Source of the DNA: a bacterium
Lineage (GTDB): Bacteria; Ratteibacteria; UBA8468; B48-G9; JAFGKM01
Reading direction: 5' to 3'
Length of the DNA stretch: 5,195 nt
Assembly: GCA_026416755.1 (NCBI GenBank)
Contig: JAOAEP010000009.1
Coordinates: 1-5,195 of the forward strand
Of this stretch, positions 1-5,195 are shown one piece after another. The notes beneath the pieces were generated by a model, which made no database searches, was not told where the DNA came from, and saw nothing but the letters and a program-made list of their open reading frames with translations. The position numbers and the translations under genes are program-made. The first letter of the stretch is position 1, and each line of letters begins with the position of its first letter.

Positions 1-142
1 GAGCAATATCAAGAGAAATAGCACCTGTAGGAATAACTTCAACATCAATCAACCTTCTATCCCCAAGTTTCATTATTGAACCTTTACCAAACTCCTTTTC
101 TATCTGTGATATCGCCATTTCAAGTGCTTTTTCTTTATCCAT
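1..142 (-). CDS. recA: Recombinase RecA, N-terminal fragment (runs off the window)
   Basis: The first 47 codons plus one base of recA are present; the rest lies beyond base 1. RecA is the cytoplasmic ATP-dependent strand-exchange protein of homologous recombination and the co-protease that triggers the SOS response. The fragment begins MDKEKALEMAISQIEKEFGK and continues GSIMKLGD at residues 21-28, which is the family's N-terminal helix followed by its hallmark IEKxFGKGSIMxLG stretch. PTGAISLDIA at residues 38-47 matches the conserved STGxLxLDxAL segment just before the core ATPase domain. The Walker A loop is not yet reached. The start is fixed by a near-perfect SD seven bases upstream; an in-frame Met at residue 9 has no such site. 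The gene appears to have its own promoter, so it need not depend on the upstream thpR/ilv transcript. The identification is secure; intactness of the rest cannot be judged. Confidence 0.96.
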   Translation of the reverse strand, partial: MDKEKALEMAISQIEKEFGKGSIMKLGDRRLIDVEVIPTGAISLDIA

Positions 143-149
143 TTTTTCT

Positions 150-160
150 CCACCTCCTTA
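150..160 (-). promoter_or_regulatory. Ribosome binding site of recA
   Basis: The minus strand reads TAAGGAGGTGG here, an almost complete complement of the 16S rRNA 3' tail. It lies about seven bases before the recA ATG at 142. It is the strongest SD in the window, decides the recA start and suggests high translation. Confidence 0.9.
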
Positions 161-165
161 AAATT

Positions 166-194
166 ATAATAACTTTTTACCATATAAAAGTCAA
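166..194 (-). promoter_or_regulatory. Sigma70-type promoter of recA
   Basis: On the minus strand there is a -35 box TTGACT (189-194; 5 of 6 consensus) and a -10 box TATTAT (166-171; 5 of 6), separated by exactly 17 bases. An overlapping TATAAT (163-168) has a 20-base spacing, so TATTAT is the better choice. The predicted start is near 158-160, which puts the SD at the very 5' end of the mRNA. The sequence directly precedes recA, which supports a real promoter, although AT-rich DNA makes chance -10 boxes common. Confidence 0.7.
172..191 (-). repeat. Short inverted repeat inside the recA promoter (candidate operator)
   Basis: Six-base arms ACTTTT and AAAAGT flank an eight-base spacer. The element spans almost exactly the interval between the -35 and -10 boxes of recA. 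That is a plausible place for a repressor such as the SOS regulator, but the arms match neither the Gram-positive GAAC-N4-GTTC nor the gammaproteobacterial CTG-N10-CAG LexA boxes. A six-base A/T-rich inverted repeat could also be chance. Confidence 0.3.
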
Positions 195-231
195 AATTGT
201 ATCTTCTCCCCATTTAAATAAAATTAGAGAA

Positions 232-783
232 TTATTGTCTTAGTTTGAATTTAGCAATTATATTGTAAATTGGGCCTTCTAGCATTAATTTACTTTCGTA
301 TAAGTGAAAAAAATCAACTTTAAATTTCCCAAATAAAAATTCATTATATTTTTCAAAGATTTCTTTTATAAAGTTAAGATTAGGGACACTTTTAAATCTT
401 GCAATTGTCACATGGGAAACAAATTCTTTTTCTTTTTCAAATCCAAAATCACTCATTGCTTCTTCTATTTTACTATTAAGTTTTTTCAAATATCCCCAAT
501 CCTCTGTCCCAACCCACATAACTCTTATTTTTTTTTCTGAAGGAAATACCCCAATTCCTTTTATCTCAACATCAAAACTTTCAAATTCTTTTGCACAAAT
601 TTCAAGTTTTCCTTTTATTTTATCAATATTTTTTTCTTCAACTTCTCCAAGAAATTTTAAAGTTATATGTAGGTTTTCAATTTTTACAGGTTTGGCTTCT
701 TTTATTTTTTTTAATTTATCAATAATTTCCTTTAAATTTTCTTTTATATCTATTGGCAAATCAATTCCTATAAAAACTCTCAT
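232..783 (-). CDS. thpR: RNA 2',3'-cyclic phosphodiesterase (LigT/ThpR family)
   Basis: This is a cytoplasmic 2H-phosphoesterase-superfamily enzyme that opens 2',3'-cyclic phosphate ends of RNA to a 2'-phosphate; older names are LigT and 2'-5' RNA ligase. Counted from the ATG at 783, the protein has 183 residues, the usual family size. Two catalytic HxT motifs are visible: HITLKFLG (His39, Thr41) and HVTIARFK (His124, Thr126). Each follows its expected strand, and the N-terminus MRVFIGIDLP is typical of the family. An in-frame TTG two codons upstream (787-789) could also start it; ATG was preferred because homologues begin with M-R-hydrophobic. No good SD is visible before either, so translation may depend on coupling to ilvC, which ends 26 bases upstream. 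The reaction is known from the family; the physiological substrate, perhaps tRNA fragments, is not established. Adjacency to recA recalls the ligT-recA operons of other bacteria. Confidence 0.9.
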   Translation of the reverse strand: MRVFIGIDLPIDIKENLKEIIDKLKKIKEAKPVKIENLHITLKFLGEVEEKNIDKIKGKLEICAKEFESFDVEIKGIGVFPSEKKIRVMWVGTEDWGYLKKLNSKIEEAMSDFGFEKEKEFVSHVTIARFKSVPNLNFIKEIFEKYNEFLFGKFKVDFFHLYESKLMLEGPIYNIIAKFKLRQ

Positions 784-809
784 TTTCAAACTTTTTATTT
801 TTCAATTTA

Positions 810-1802
810 TCATTTCTTAAGCCAGGGCATCATATCTCTCATTTTCTTTCCTACTTTTTCTATTAGATGTTCTTCTGCCTGTTTCCTTAAAGCATTAAAA
901 ACAGGTCTACCTACTCTATTTTCAAGTATCCATTCTCTTGCAAATTCACCTGTTTGAATCTCTTTTAATATTTTTCTCATTTCCTCTTTTACGTTTTCAT
1001 TTATAACTCTCGGCCCTCTCGTCATATCTCCGTATTCTGCAGTATCACTTATAACTTGCCTCATACCTTGAATCCCTCTTTCAATTATTAAATCTACAAT
1101 TAATTTTAATTCATGACATGTTTCATAATAAGCGACTTCTGGTTGATATCCACTTTCAACAAGAATTTCAAATGCTGCCTTAATTAAAGCAGTAGCACCA
1201 CCACAAAGAATTACCTGTTCCCCAAATAGATCTGTTTCTGTTTCTTCCTTAAAAGTTGTCTCAACTACTCCACATCTTGTTCCTCCAAGTCCTTTAGCAT
1301 AAGCAAGCCCTACATTTAAAGTATCTCCACTTGGGTCTTGATAAACTGCCACCAAACAAGGAACACCCTGCCCTATTATAAACTGGTTTCTAACTAAATC
1401 CCCTGGCCCTTTTGGTGCAACCATAAAAACATTTACATCTTTTGGAGGGATTATTTGACTATAATGGATTGAAAAACCATGTGCAAAACCGATATATTTA
1501 CCTTTTTTTAAGTTTGGACCTATTTGTTTTTCATAAACAAATGGCTGAACATTATCTTGAACAAGAATCATTATCACATCTGCTTGTTTAGTTAACTGGT
1601 CTGCTGAAATTGGAGTAAATCCATCGTTTTTTGCTTTTTCATAATTTTGTGTACCTTCAAGTTCACTTATAACAACATTCAAACCACTATCTCTTAAATT
1701 TAATGCATGAGCTCTACCCTGACTTCCATATCCAATTATTCCAACTACTTTATCTTTCAAAACTTCTAAATCAGCATCTTTATCATAATAAATTTTAGCC
1801 AT
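810..1802 (-). CDS. ilvC: Ketol-acid reductoisomerase, class I (IlvC)
   Basis: IlvC catalyses the second common step of valine, isoleucine and leucine synthesis: Mg-dependent alkyl migration and NAD(P)H-dependent reduction of acetolactate or acetohydroxybutyrate. The protein has 330 residues, typical of the short class I form. The N-terminal Rossmann domain carries GYGSQG at 24-29. The all-helical C-terminal domain carries the metal and substrate residues Asp191, Glu195, Glu227, Glu231 and Ser252, with His108 and Lys131 in the active site; all are present. FKEETETDLFGEQ at 184-196 is the family's most conserved stretch. The cofactor loop reads SELEGTQNY (46-54) instead of the common GLRxGSxSW type, so the usual Arg is Leu and two Glu are present; NADH use is possible but inferred. 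The ATG lies two bases after the ilvN stop and has its SD inside the last ilvN codons, so the two are probably translationally coupled. Confidence 0.97.
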   Translation of the reverse strand: MAKIYYDKDADLEVLKDKVVGIIGYGSQGRAHALNLRDSGLNVVISELEGTQNYEKAKNDGFTPISADQLTKQADVIMILVQDNVQPFVYEKQIGPNLKKGKYIGFAHGFSIHYSQIIPPKDVNVFMVAPKGPGDLVRNQFIIGQGVPCLVAVYQDPSGDTLNVGLAYAKGLGGTRCGVVETTFKEETETDLFGEQVILCGGATALIKAAFEILVESGYQPEVAYYETCHELKLIVDLIIERGIQGMRQVISDTAEYGDMTRGPRVINENVKEEMRKILKEIQTGEFAREWILENRVGRPVFNALRKQAEEHLIEKVGKKMRDMMPWLKK

Positions 1803-1804
1803 AA

Positions 1805-2329
1805 TTATCCTCCCTTTTTTTCAAATTCTCTTGAAATTGCAATTTTCCCTGTCCTAATTATTTCTTTAATTCCAAACCCTTTAAGTAATTCAAGCATTGC
1901 ATTTATCTTTGAACCACTACCTGATATTTCAATTGTTAATGTTTTTTTACCAACATCTACAATTTTCCCTCTAAAAATATTTGTAAGTTGCATAACTTCT
2001 TGTCTTTCAGTAAAAGAAGGTGTATTAACTTTGATTAAAGCAAGTTCTCTTTCAATATGGTCTTCTTTTGTTAAATCCTGAACTTTTATTACGTCAATAA
2101 GTTTGTTAAGTTGTTTATAAATCTGTTCTAAAATTTTTTCATCACCTTTTACAACAATAGTCATTCTTGAAACAGAAGGATCGTCTGTTTCCGCAACACA
2201 TAAACTATCAATATTATATCCACGTGCTGAAAAAAGACCCGAAATTCTTGCAAGAACACCAAATCTATTTTCTACAGTTACAGAAATTATATGGGTCTCT
2301 ATTTTGTTCTCATTATTATTTTTTCCCAT
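1805..2329 (-). CDS. ilvN: Acetolactate synthase small (regulatory) subunit
   Basis: This is the regulatory subunit of acetolactate synthase (IlvN, also called IlvH). It binds the large subunit, raises its activity and in known relatives confers valine feedback inhibition. The protein has 174 residues, standard for the longer type. After a polar N-terminal extension (1-12), an ACT domain occupies about 13-87, with the effector-site signature NRFGVLARISGLFSARGYNI (21-40) and TDDPSVSRMTI (48-58). The C-terminal ALS-type domain covers about 95-170 (ELALIKV, RGKIVDVG, RTGKIAISR). Asn21, Gly24 and Asn39 of the effector region are kept, so valine sensitivity is likely but inferred. The ATG at 2329 has a GGAG five bases upstream (2335-2338), lying in the 11-base gap after ilvB. 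The gene overlaps nothing and is followed after two bases by ilvC. Confidence 0.95.
   Translation of the reverse strand: MGKNNNENKIETHIISVTVENRFGVLARISGLFSARGYNIDSLCVAETDDPSVSRMTIVVKGDEKILEQIYKQLNKLIDVIKVQDLTKEDHIERELALIKVNTPSFTERQEVMQLTNIFRGKIVDVGKKTLTIEISGSGSKINAMLELLKGFGIKEIIRTGKIAISREFEKKGG
1807..1815 (-). promoter_or_regulatory. Ribosome binding site of ilvC, embedded in the end of ilvN
   Basis: The minus strand reads AGGGAGGAT, with GGAGG six bases before the ilvC ATG. The same bases encode the last two Gly residues and part of the stop codon of IlvN. Ribosomes ending ilvN would therefore sit on the ilvC start, which favours coupled expression. Confidence 0.85.
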
Positions 2330-2340
2330 TTTTTCTCCAT

Positions 2341-4008
2341 TTATGCTATACCATCAAGAATTTGATTTAATGAAGCACCAGCAGGTACCATAGGAAAAAC
2401 GTTTTCTTCTTTCTCTACTCTACAATCAACGAATACAACTTTTTCTTTTTCTTCAAGAACTTTTGGTAAAATTTTATCAAATTCTTCCTCTGTACTTACT
2501 CTATAACCTATCGCCCCATAACTTTCTGCAAGTTTAACAAAATCTGGTTGACTTCCTTCAAGACATGTAAAAGCATATCTTCTATTATAAAAAAGTTGCT
2601 GCCATTGTCTCACCATTCCAAGATAACAGTTATTTATAATAAAAACTTTAACAGATATTTTATTAAATACAGCGGTGGCAAGTTCCTGAATATTCATTTG
2701 AATACTTCCATCTCCTGCAATATCAATTACTATTTTATCAGGGTTTGCAACTTTTGCACCTATTGCAGCAGGAAAACCAAAACCCATAGTTCCAAGTCCA
2801 CCTGAAGTTATTAATGTTCTTGGCTTTTTAAATTTATAATATTGTGCTGTCCACATCTGATTTTGTCCAACTTCTGTGCATATTATTGCTTCTCCTTTTG
2901 TGTATTCAGATATTTTTTCAATTATATACTGTGGTTTAAGACCATTTCTTTCATATCTTAAAGGATACATTCTTTTCCATTCTTTAATTTTTTCAATCCA
3001 TTCATCTATTTTTAGTTTTTCAGCTATTTCATTTAACTTTTGCAATACATTTTTTGCATCTCCGACTATAGGAATATCAACCTCAACATTTTTACTTATT
3101 GCAGAAGGATCTATATCTATATGAATAATTTTTGCATTTGGTGCAAATTCGTCTATTTTACCTGTAACTCTATCGTCAAACCTACAACCAACTGAAATTA
3201 TAAGGTCTGATTCTACTATGGCATAATTAGCATATTTTGTTCCATGCATTCCTGGCATACCGAGAGAATAATCCCCTTCTACATCAAGAGAACCAAGACC
3301 AAGTAGAGTAAAAGCAACTGGTATTCCTGTTTTTTCTACAAATTTCTTTAATTCTTCACTTGCATTTGAAATTACAACTCCACCACCTGCAATTAAAACA
3401 GGTCTTTTTGAGTTTCTTATTAATTCCCAGGCTTTTTTTATTTGTAATGGGTGCCCTTCATAAACAGGTCTATAACTTCTTATTTCAACCTTTTCAGGCC
3501 AATAAAATTCTCCATCTTTTCTTTGAATGTCCACAGGGAAATCTATCAAAACAGGTCCTGGTCTTCCTGTTTTTGCTATATAAAATGCTTCTCTTACAAC
3601 TCTTGGAATTTCACTTATTTCTTTTATTAGGTAATTATGTTTTGTTATTGGTCTTGTAATTCCTGTTATATCAACTTCTTGAAAAGCATCATTCCCTATT
3701 AAATGAGTAGCTACTTGCCCTGTTATTGCAACAATTGGAACAGAATCCATATAAGCAGTGGCAATACCAGTTACAAGATTCGTTGCTCCAGGACCACTTG
3801 TAGCAAGACACACTCCAACTTTTCCAGTTGAACGAGCAAAACCATCAGCAGCATGAGCAGCGCCTTGTTCATGTCTTGTTAAAATAAATCTAATTCCACT
3901 ATCATATAAAACATCACATAAAGGTAAAACTGCTCCTCCTGGATACCCAAAAATAACTTCAACCCCTTCTCTTTTTAAACACTCAACAAAAATTTGTGCA
4001 CCTTTCAT
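2341..4008 (-). CDS. ilvB: Acetolactate synthase large (catalytic) subunit
   Basis: This is the thiamine-diphosphate (ThDP) and FAD dependent enzyme that condenses two pyruvates, or pyruvate with 2-oxobutyrate, in the first common branched-chain step. It has 555 residues, a normal length. The domains are in order. The N-terminal PYR domain (about 1-170) has the catalytic Glu47 in RHEQGA and the conserved GITRPITKHN. The central FAD domain (about 190-325) has AGGGVV and RFDDRVTG. The C-terminal PP domain has GQNQMW (381-386) and the ThDP/Mg motif GDG at 432-434 ending in NN at 459-460. The C-terminus ENVFPMVPAGASLNQ is typical. The residue matching plant Pro197, a herbicide-contact site, is Ala100, while the Trp574 equivalent (Trp469) is kept. 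FAD motifs and the ilvN partner favour the anabolic enzyme over the catabolic AlsS type. The ATG is preceded by AAGGA seven bases upstream. proC ends 74 bases upstream. Confidence 0.97.
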   Translation of the reverse strand: MKGAQIFVECLKREGVEVIFGYPGGAVLPLCDVLYDSGIRFILTRHEQGAAHAADGFARSTGKVGVCLATSGPGATNLVTGIATAYMDSVPIVAITGQVATHLIGNDAFQEVDITGITRPITKHNYLIKEISEIPRVVREAFYIAKTGRPGPVLIDFPVDIQRKDGEFYWPEKVEIRSYRPVYEGHPLQIKKAWELIRNSKRPVLIAGGGVVISNASEELKKFVEKTGIPVAFTLLGLGSLDVEGDYSLGMPGMHGTKYANYAIVESDLIISVGCRFDDRVTGKIDEFAPNAKIIHIDIDPSAISKNVEVDIPIVGDAKNVLQKLNEIAEKLKIDEWIEKIKEWKRMYPLRYERNGLKPQYIIEKISEYTKGEAIICTEVGQNQMWTAQYYKFKKPRTLITSGGLGTMGFGFPAAIGAKVANPDKIVIDIAGDGSIQMNIQELATAVFNKISVKVFIINNCYLGMVRQWQQLFYNRRYAFTCLEGSQPDFVKLAESYGAIGYRVSTEEEFDKILPKVLEEKEKVVFVDCRVEKEENVFPMVPAGASLNQILDGIA

Positions 4009-4038
4009 ATCCTCTTCCTTTAAATTTACTTTTTCTTT

Positions 4039-4067
4039 ATTTAATCACAAATTTAAAAATTATCCAA
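4039..4067 (-). promoter_or_regulatory. Weak candidate promoter of ilvBNC
   Basis: In the 74-base gap before ilvB the minus strand has TTGGAT (4062-4067), a 17-base spacer and TTAAAT (4039-4044), with an extended -10 TG one base upstream. Box matches are only 3 and 4 of 6. Transcription would start near 4032, leaving a leader of about 24 bases before ilvB, too short for a T-box or leader-peptide attenuator. The gap otherwise shows no hairpin with a U-tract, so ilvBNC may simply be read through from proC. Confidence 0.25.
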
Positions 4068-4082
4068 ATACTCAATTAAAAC

Positions 4083-4871
4083 TTAATCTTTTGACAATTC
4101 TTTACTTCTTTCTTCTGCTGCTTCAATGGCCTTCCTTAAAATATAGCCAAATTTTTCTTTTTCAAAAATATTTAAACCTGCAATCGTTGTCCCTCCAGGA
4201 GAAGAAACCATTTCTTTTAATTTTTGGGGTTCTATTTTTGTTTCAAAAAGCATTTTACCAGTTCCAAAAAAAAGAGTTGATACCAAATCATTAGAAATCT
4301 GTGCTGAAATACCTTTTTCAATACAAATTTTTTCAAATTCTTCTGCTATATAAAATAAAAAACCAGGACCACTACCACAGATTGCTGTAATTGTATCAAA
4401 TTTATCTTCTGGCATTTTAATAACTATTCCAATAGGTAAAAATATTTTTTTTATAAAACCCTCATATTTCTTGCCATATTTATTGTAACAATAAACAATT
4501 ATGCCACTTTTTACTTTAACATTTAAATTAGGCATAACTCTTACTATTGGAATATTTTCTCCAACAATTTTTTCTATATTTTTTATTTTAATACCAGCCA
4601 TAATTGAAATAATAAGTTTTTTTGAATTTAAATTCTCTTTAATTTCTTCAAAAACATTTTTAGCATCTTTTGGTTTTACTGCAACAATTATAATATCAGA
4701 AAATTCAGAAATTTCTCTATTGCTTTTTAATATATTTACTGATAAATTTCTTATTTTTTTCTTATCAATGTCAAAAACAAAAATATTATCTTTCCTTATA
4801 ACTTTTTTTTCAAGTATACCATCTAAAATAGAAGAACCCATATTCCCTACACCAATTATTCCAATTTTCAA
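4083..4871 (-). CDS. proC: Pyrroline-5-carboxylate reductase (ProC)
   Basis: ProC catalyses the last step of proline synthesis, NAD(P)H reduction of 1-pyrroline-5-carboxylate in the cytoplasm. The protein has 262 residues, close to the usual 265-275. The Rossmann domain starts MKIGIIGVGNMG with GxGxxG at 7-12, followed by AVKP at 64-67 and RVMPN at 111-115. The C-terminal dimerisation and substrate domain has CGSGPGF (165-171) and the family signature around VSSPGGTTIAG (222-232). Thr229 corresponds to the substrate-binding Thr of characterised enzymes. The usual MPNTP motif is MPNLN here, a deviation in an otherwise canonical protein. The start codon is TTG at 4869-4871, supported by AAGGAG seven bases upstream and by the Rossmann motif starting right after it; no closer ATG exists. 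The related ComER family is an alternative, but the retained substrate Thr and the amino-acid biosynthesis context favour ProC. Confidence 0.9.
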   Translation of the reverse strand: MKIGIIGVGNMGSSILDGILEKKVIRKDNIFVFDIDKKKIRNLSVNILKSNREISEFSDIIIVAVKPKDAKNVFEEIKENLNSKKLIISIMAGIKIKNIEKIVGENIPIVRVMPNLNVKVKSGIIVYCYNKYGKKYEGFIKKIFLPIGIVIKMPEDKFDTITAICGSGPGFLFYIAEEFEKICIEKGISAQISNDLVSTLFFGTGKMLFETKIEPQKLKEMVSSPGGTTIAGLNIFEKEKFGYILRKAIEAAEERSKELSKD

Positions 4872-4878
4872 TTTTTTT

Positions 4879-4884
4879 CTCCTT
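4879..4884 (-). promoter_or_regulatory. Ribosome binding site that fixes the TTG start of proC
   Basis: The minus strand reads AAGGAG followed by seven bases and then TTG. The spacing is optimal and there is no ATG in the vicinity, so TTG is the real initiation codon. The site lies in the 30-base gap after the ABC ATPase gene. Confidence 0.88.
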
Positions 4885-4901
4885 TATGGGAGGAAATATT
4901 A

Positions 4902-5195
4902 TTAACCTGCTTCTTCTCCTTCAACATGACCAACTCTTATATCAAGGTTCTCTCTATCCTCTATTCTTTCAATTATTCCATCTCTTATCCATATAACTCT
5001 ATCAGATACATCAAGCATTTTTAAATCATGAGTTGCAGTTATTATACTTACCTGCTTTTCTTTATTCATCTCTCTTAATAAGTTTATAATTTCTTTTCCT
5101 GTTTTTAAATCTAGATTCCCTGTTGGCTCATCTGCAAGAATTATTGCTGGATCATTTGCTAAAGCCCTGGCAATTGCTACTCTTTGCTGTTGTCC
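4902..5195 (-). CDS. ABC transporter ATP-binding protein, C-terminal fragment (LolD/MacB/FtsE type)
   Basis: The last 97 codons of an ABC ATPase are present; its start, with Walker A and the Q-loop, is outside the window. The fragment opens inside the ABC signature (GQQQRVAIARAL). It continues with Walker B and catalytic Glu (IILADEPTGNLD, residues 19-30 of the fragment) and the H-loop His (THD, 55-57), then SDRVIWIRDG (64-73). The ADEPTGNLD wording and the short C-terminus are typical of the LolD/MacB/FtsE group, which energises FtsX/MacB-like permeases in lipoprotein export, efflux or cell-division control. The substrate cannot be told from this part. The protein ends with a small acidic tail (residues 80-97). 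No permease lies downstream, so any partner would be upstream or elsewhere. It ends 30 bases before proC and may share its transcript. Confidence 0.92.
   Translation of the reverse strand, partial: GQQQRVAIARALANDPAIILADEPTGNLDLKTGKEIINLLREMNKEKQVSIITATHDLKMLDVSDRVIWIRDGIIERIEDRENLDIRVGHVEGEEAG

Noticed and set aside
143..231. Canonical LexA/SOS box or terminator between thpR and recA
   Set aside because: No GAAC-N4-GTTC or CTG-N10-CAG motif is present, and no GC-rich hairpin with a T-tract is visible. Only the promoter and the short dyad are supported.
531..538. Homopolymer T/A runs of eight or so bases in thpR and proC (also 4803-4810) as possible frameshift or slippage sites
   Set aside because: All reading frames are intact across them with conserved motifs on both sides. 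Such runs are expected at this base composition.
2167..3659. Several plus-strand open frames of 67-99 codons opposite ilvB and ilvN
   Set aside because: They lie antisense to well-conserved genes, have low-complexity Leu/Phe/Ser-rich translations, no SD and no family resemblance. They arise from the AT-rich composition.
4009..4082. T-box, leader-peptide attenuator or riboswitch before ilvB
   Set aside because: The gap is only 74 bases, is almost entirely A/T, has no branched-chain-rich short frame with a start and no stable stems.
4091..4905. Plus-strand open frames of 67 and 134 codons opposite proC, the longer one hydrophobic and membrane-like
   Set aside because: The hydrophobic Phe/Ile pattern is the expected antisense reading of Lys/Glu-rich codons. 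There is no plausible SD, and proC is clearly the coding strand.

Overview
The window is a compact, very AT-rich bacterial segment in which every recognisable gene reads on the minus strand. From upstream to downstream (high to low coordinates) the order is: the C-terminal end of an ABC-transporter ATPase, proC, ilvB, ilvN, ilvC, thpR (LigT family) and the first 47 codons of recA. The strong Shine-Dalgarno (SD) sequences, occasional TTG starts, short gaps and bacterial family types all point to a bacterium. The low GC, Lys/Ile/Glu-rich proteins and unusual gene order suggest a non-model or uncultured lineage. I cannot name the phylum from the sequence.

Region by region. At 4902-5195 is the tail of an ABC ATPase of the LolD/MacB/FtsE type. 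After 30 bases comes proC (4083-4871), the last enzyme of proline synthesis, with a TTG start. A 74-base gap (4009-4082) holds the ilvB SD and a weak candidate promoter. At 810-4008 is a tightly packed ilvB-ilvN-ilvC block: acetolactate synthase large and small subunits and ketol-acid reductoisomerase. Its internal gaps are 11 and 2 bases, and the SD of ilvC lies inside the last codons of ilvN. thpR follows after 26 bases. An 89-base gap then carries a good sigma70-type promoter and a near-perfect SD in front of recA.

IlvB and IlvN form the acetolactate synthase holoenzyme. IlvC converts its products into the dihydroxy acids that lead to valine, isoleucine and leucine. ilvD, the next step, is not in the window. 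ProC is a second amino-acid biosynthesis gene just upstream and may share the transcript. thpR next to recA resembles the ligT-recA linkage known from other bacteria, but the usual cinA partner is absent and an ilv operon sits in its place.

I see no CRISPR array, mobile element, tRNA, rRNA, riboswitch or clear terminator. I found no undescribed system. The most interesting signals are the IlvC cofactor loop, which lacks the usual NADPH-type Arg and carries two Glu, and the recA promoter, which predicts a very short leader and contains an inverted repeat between its -35 and -10 boxes.
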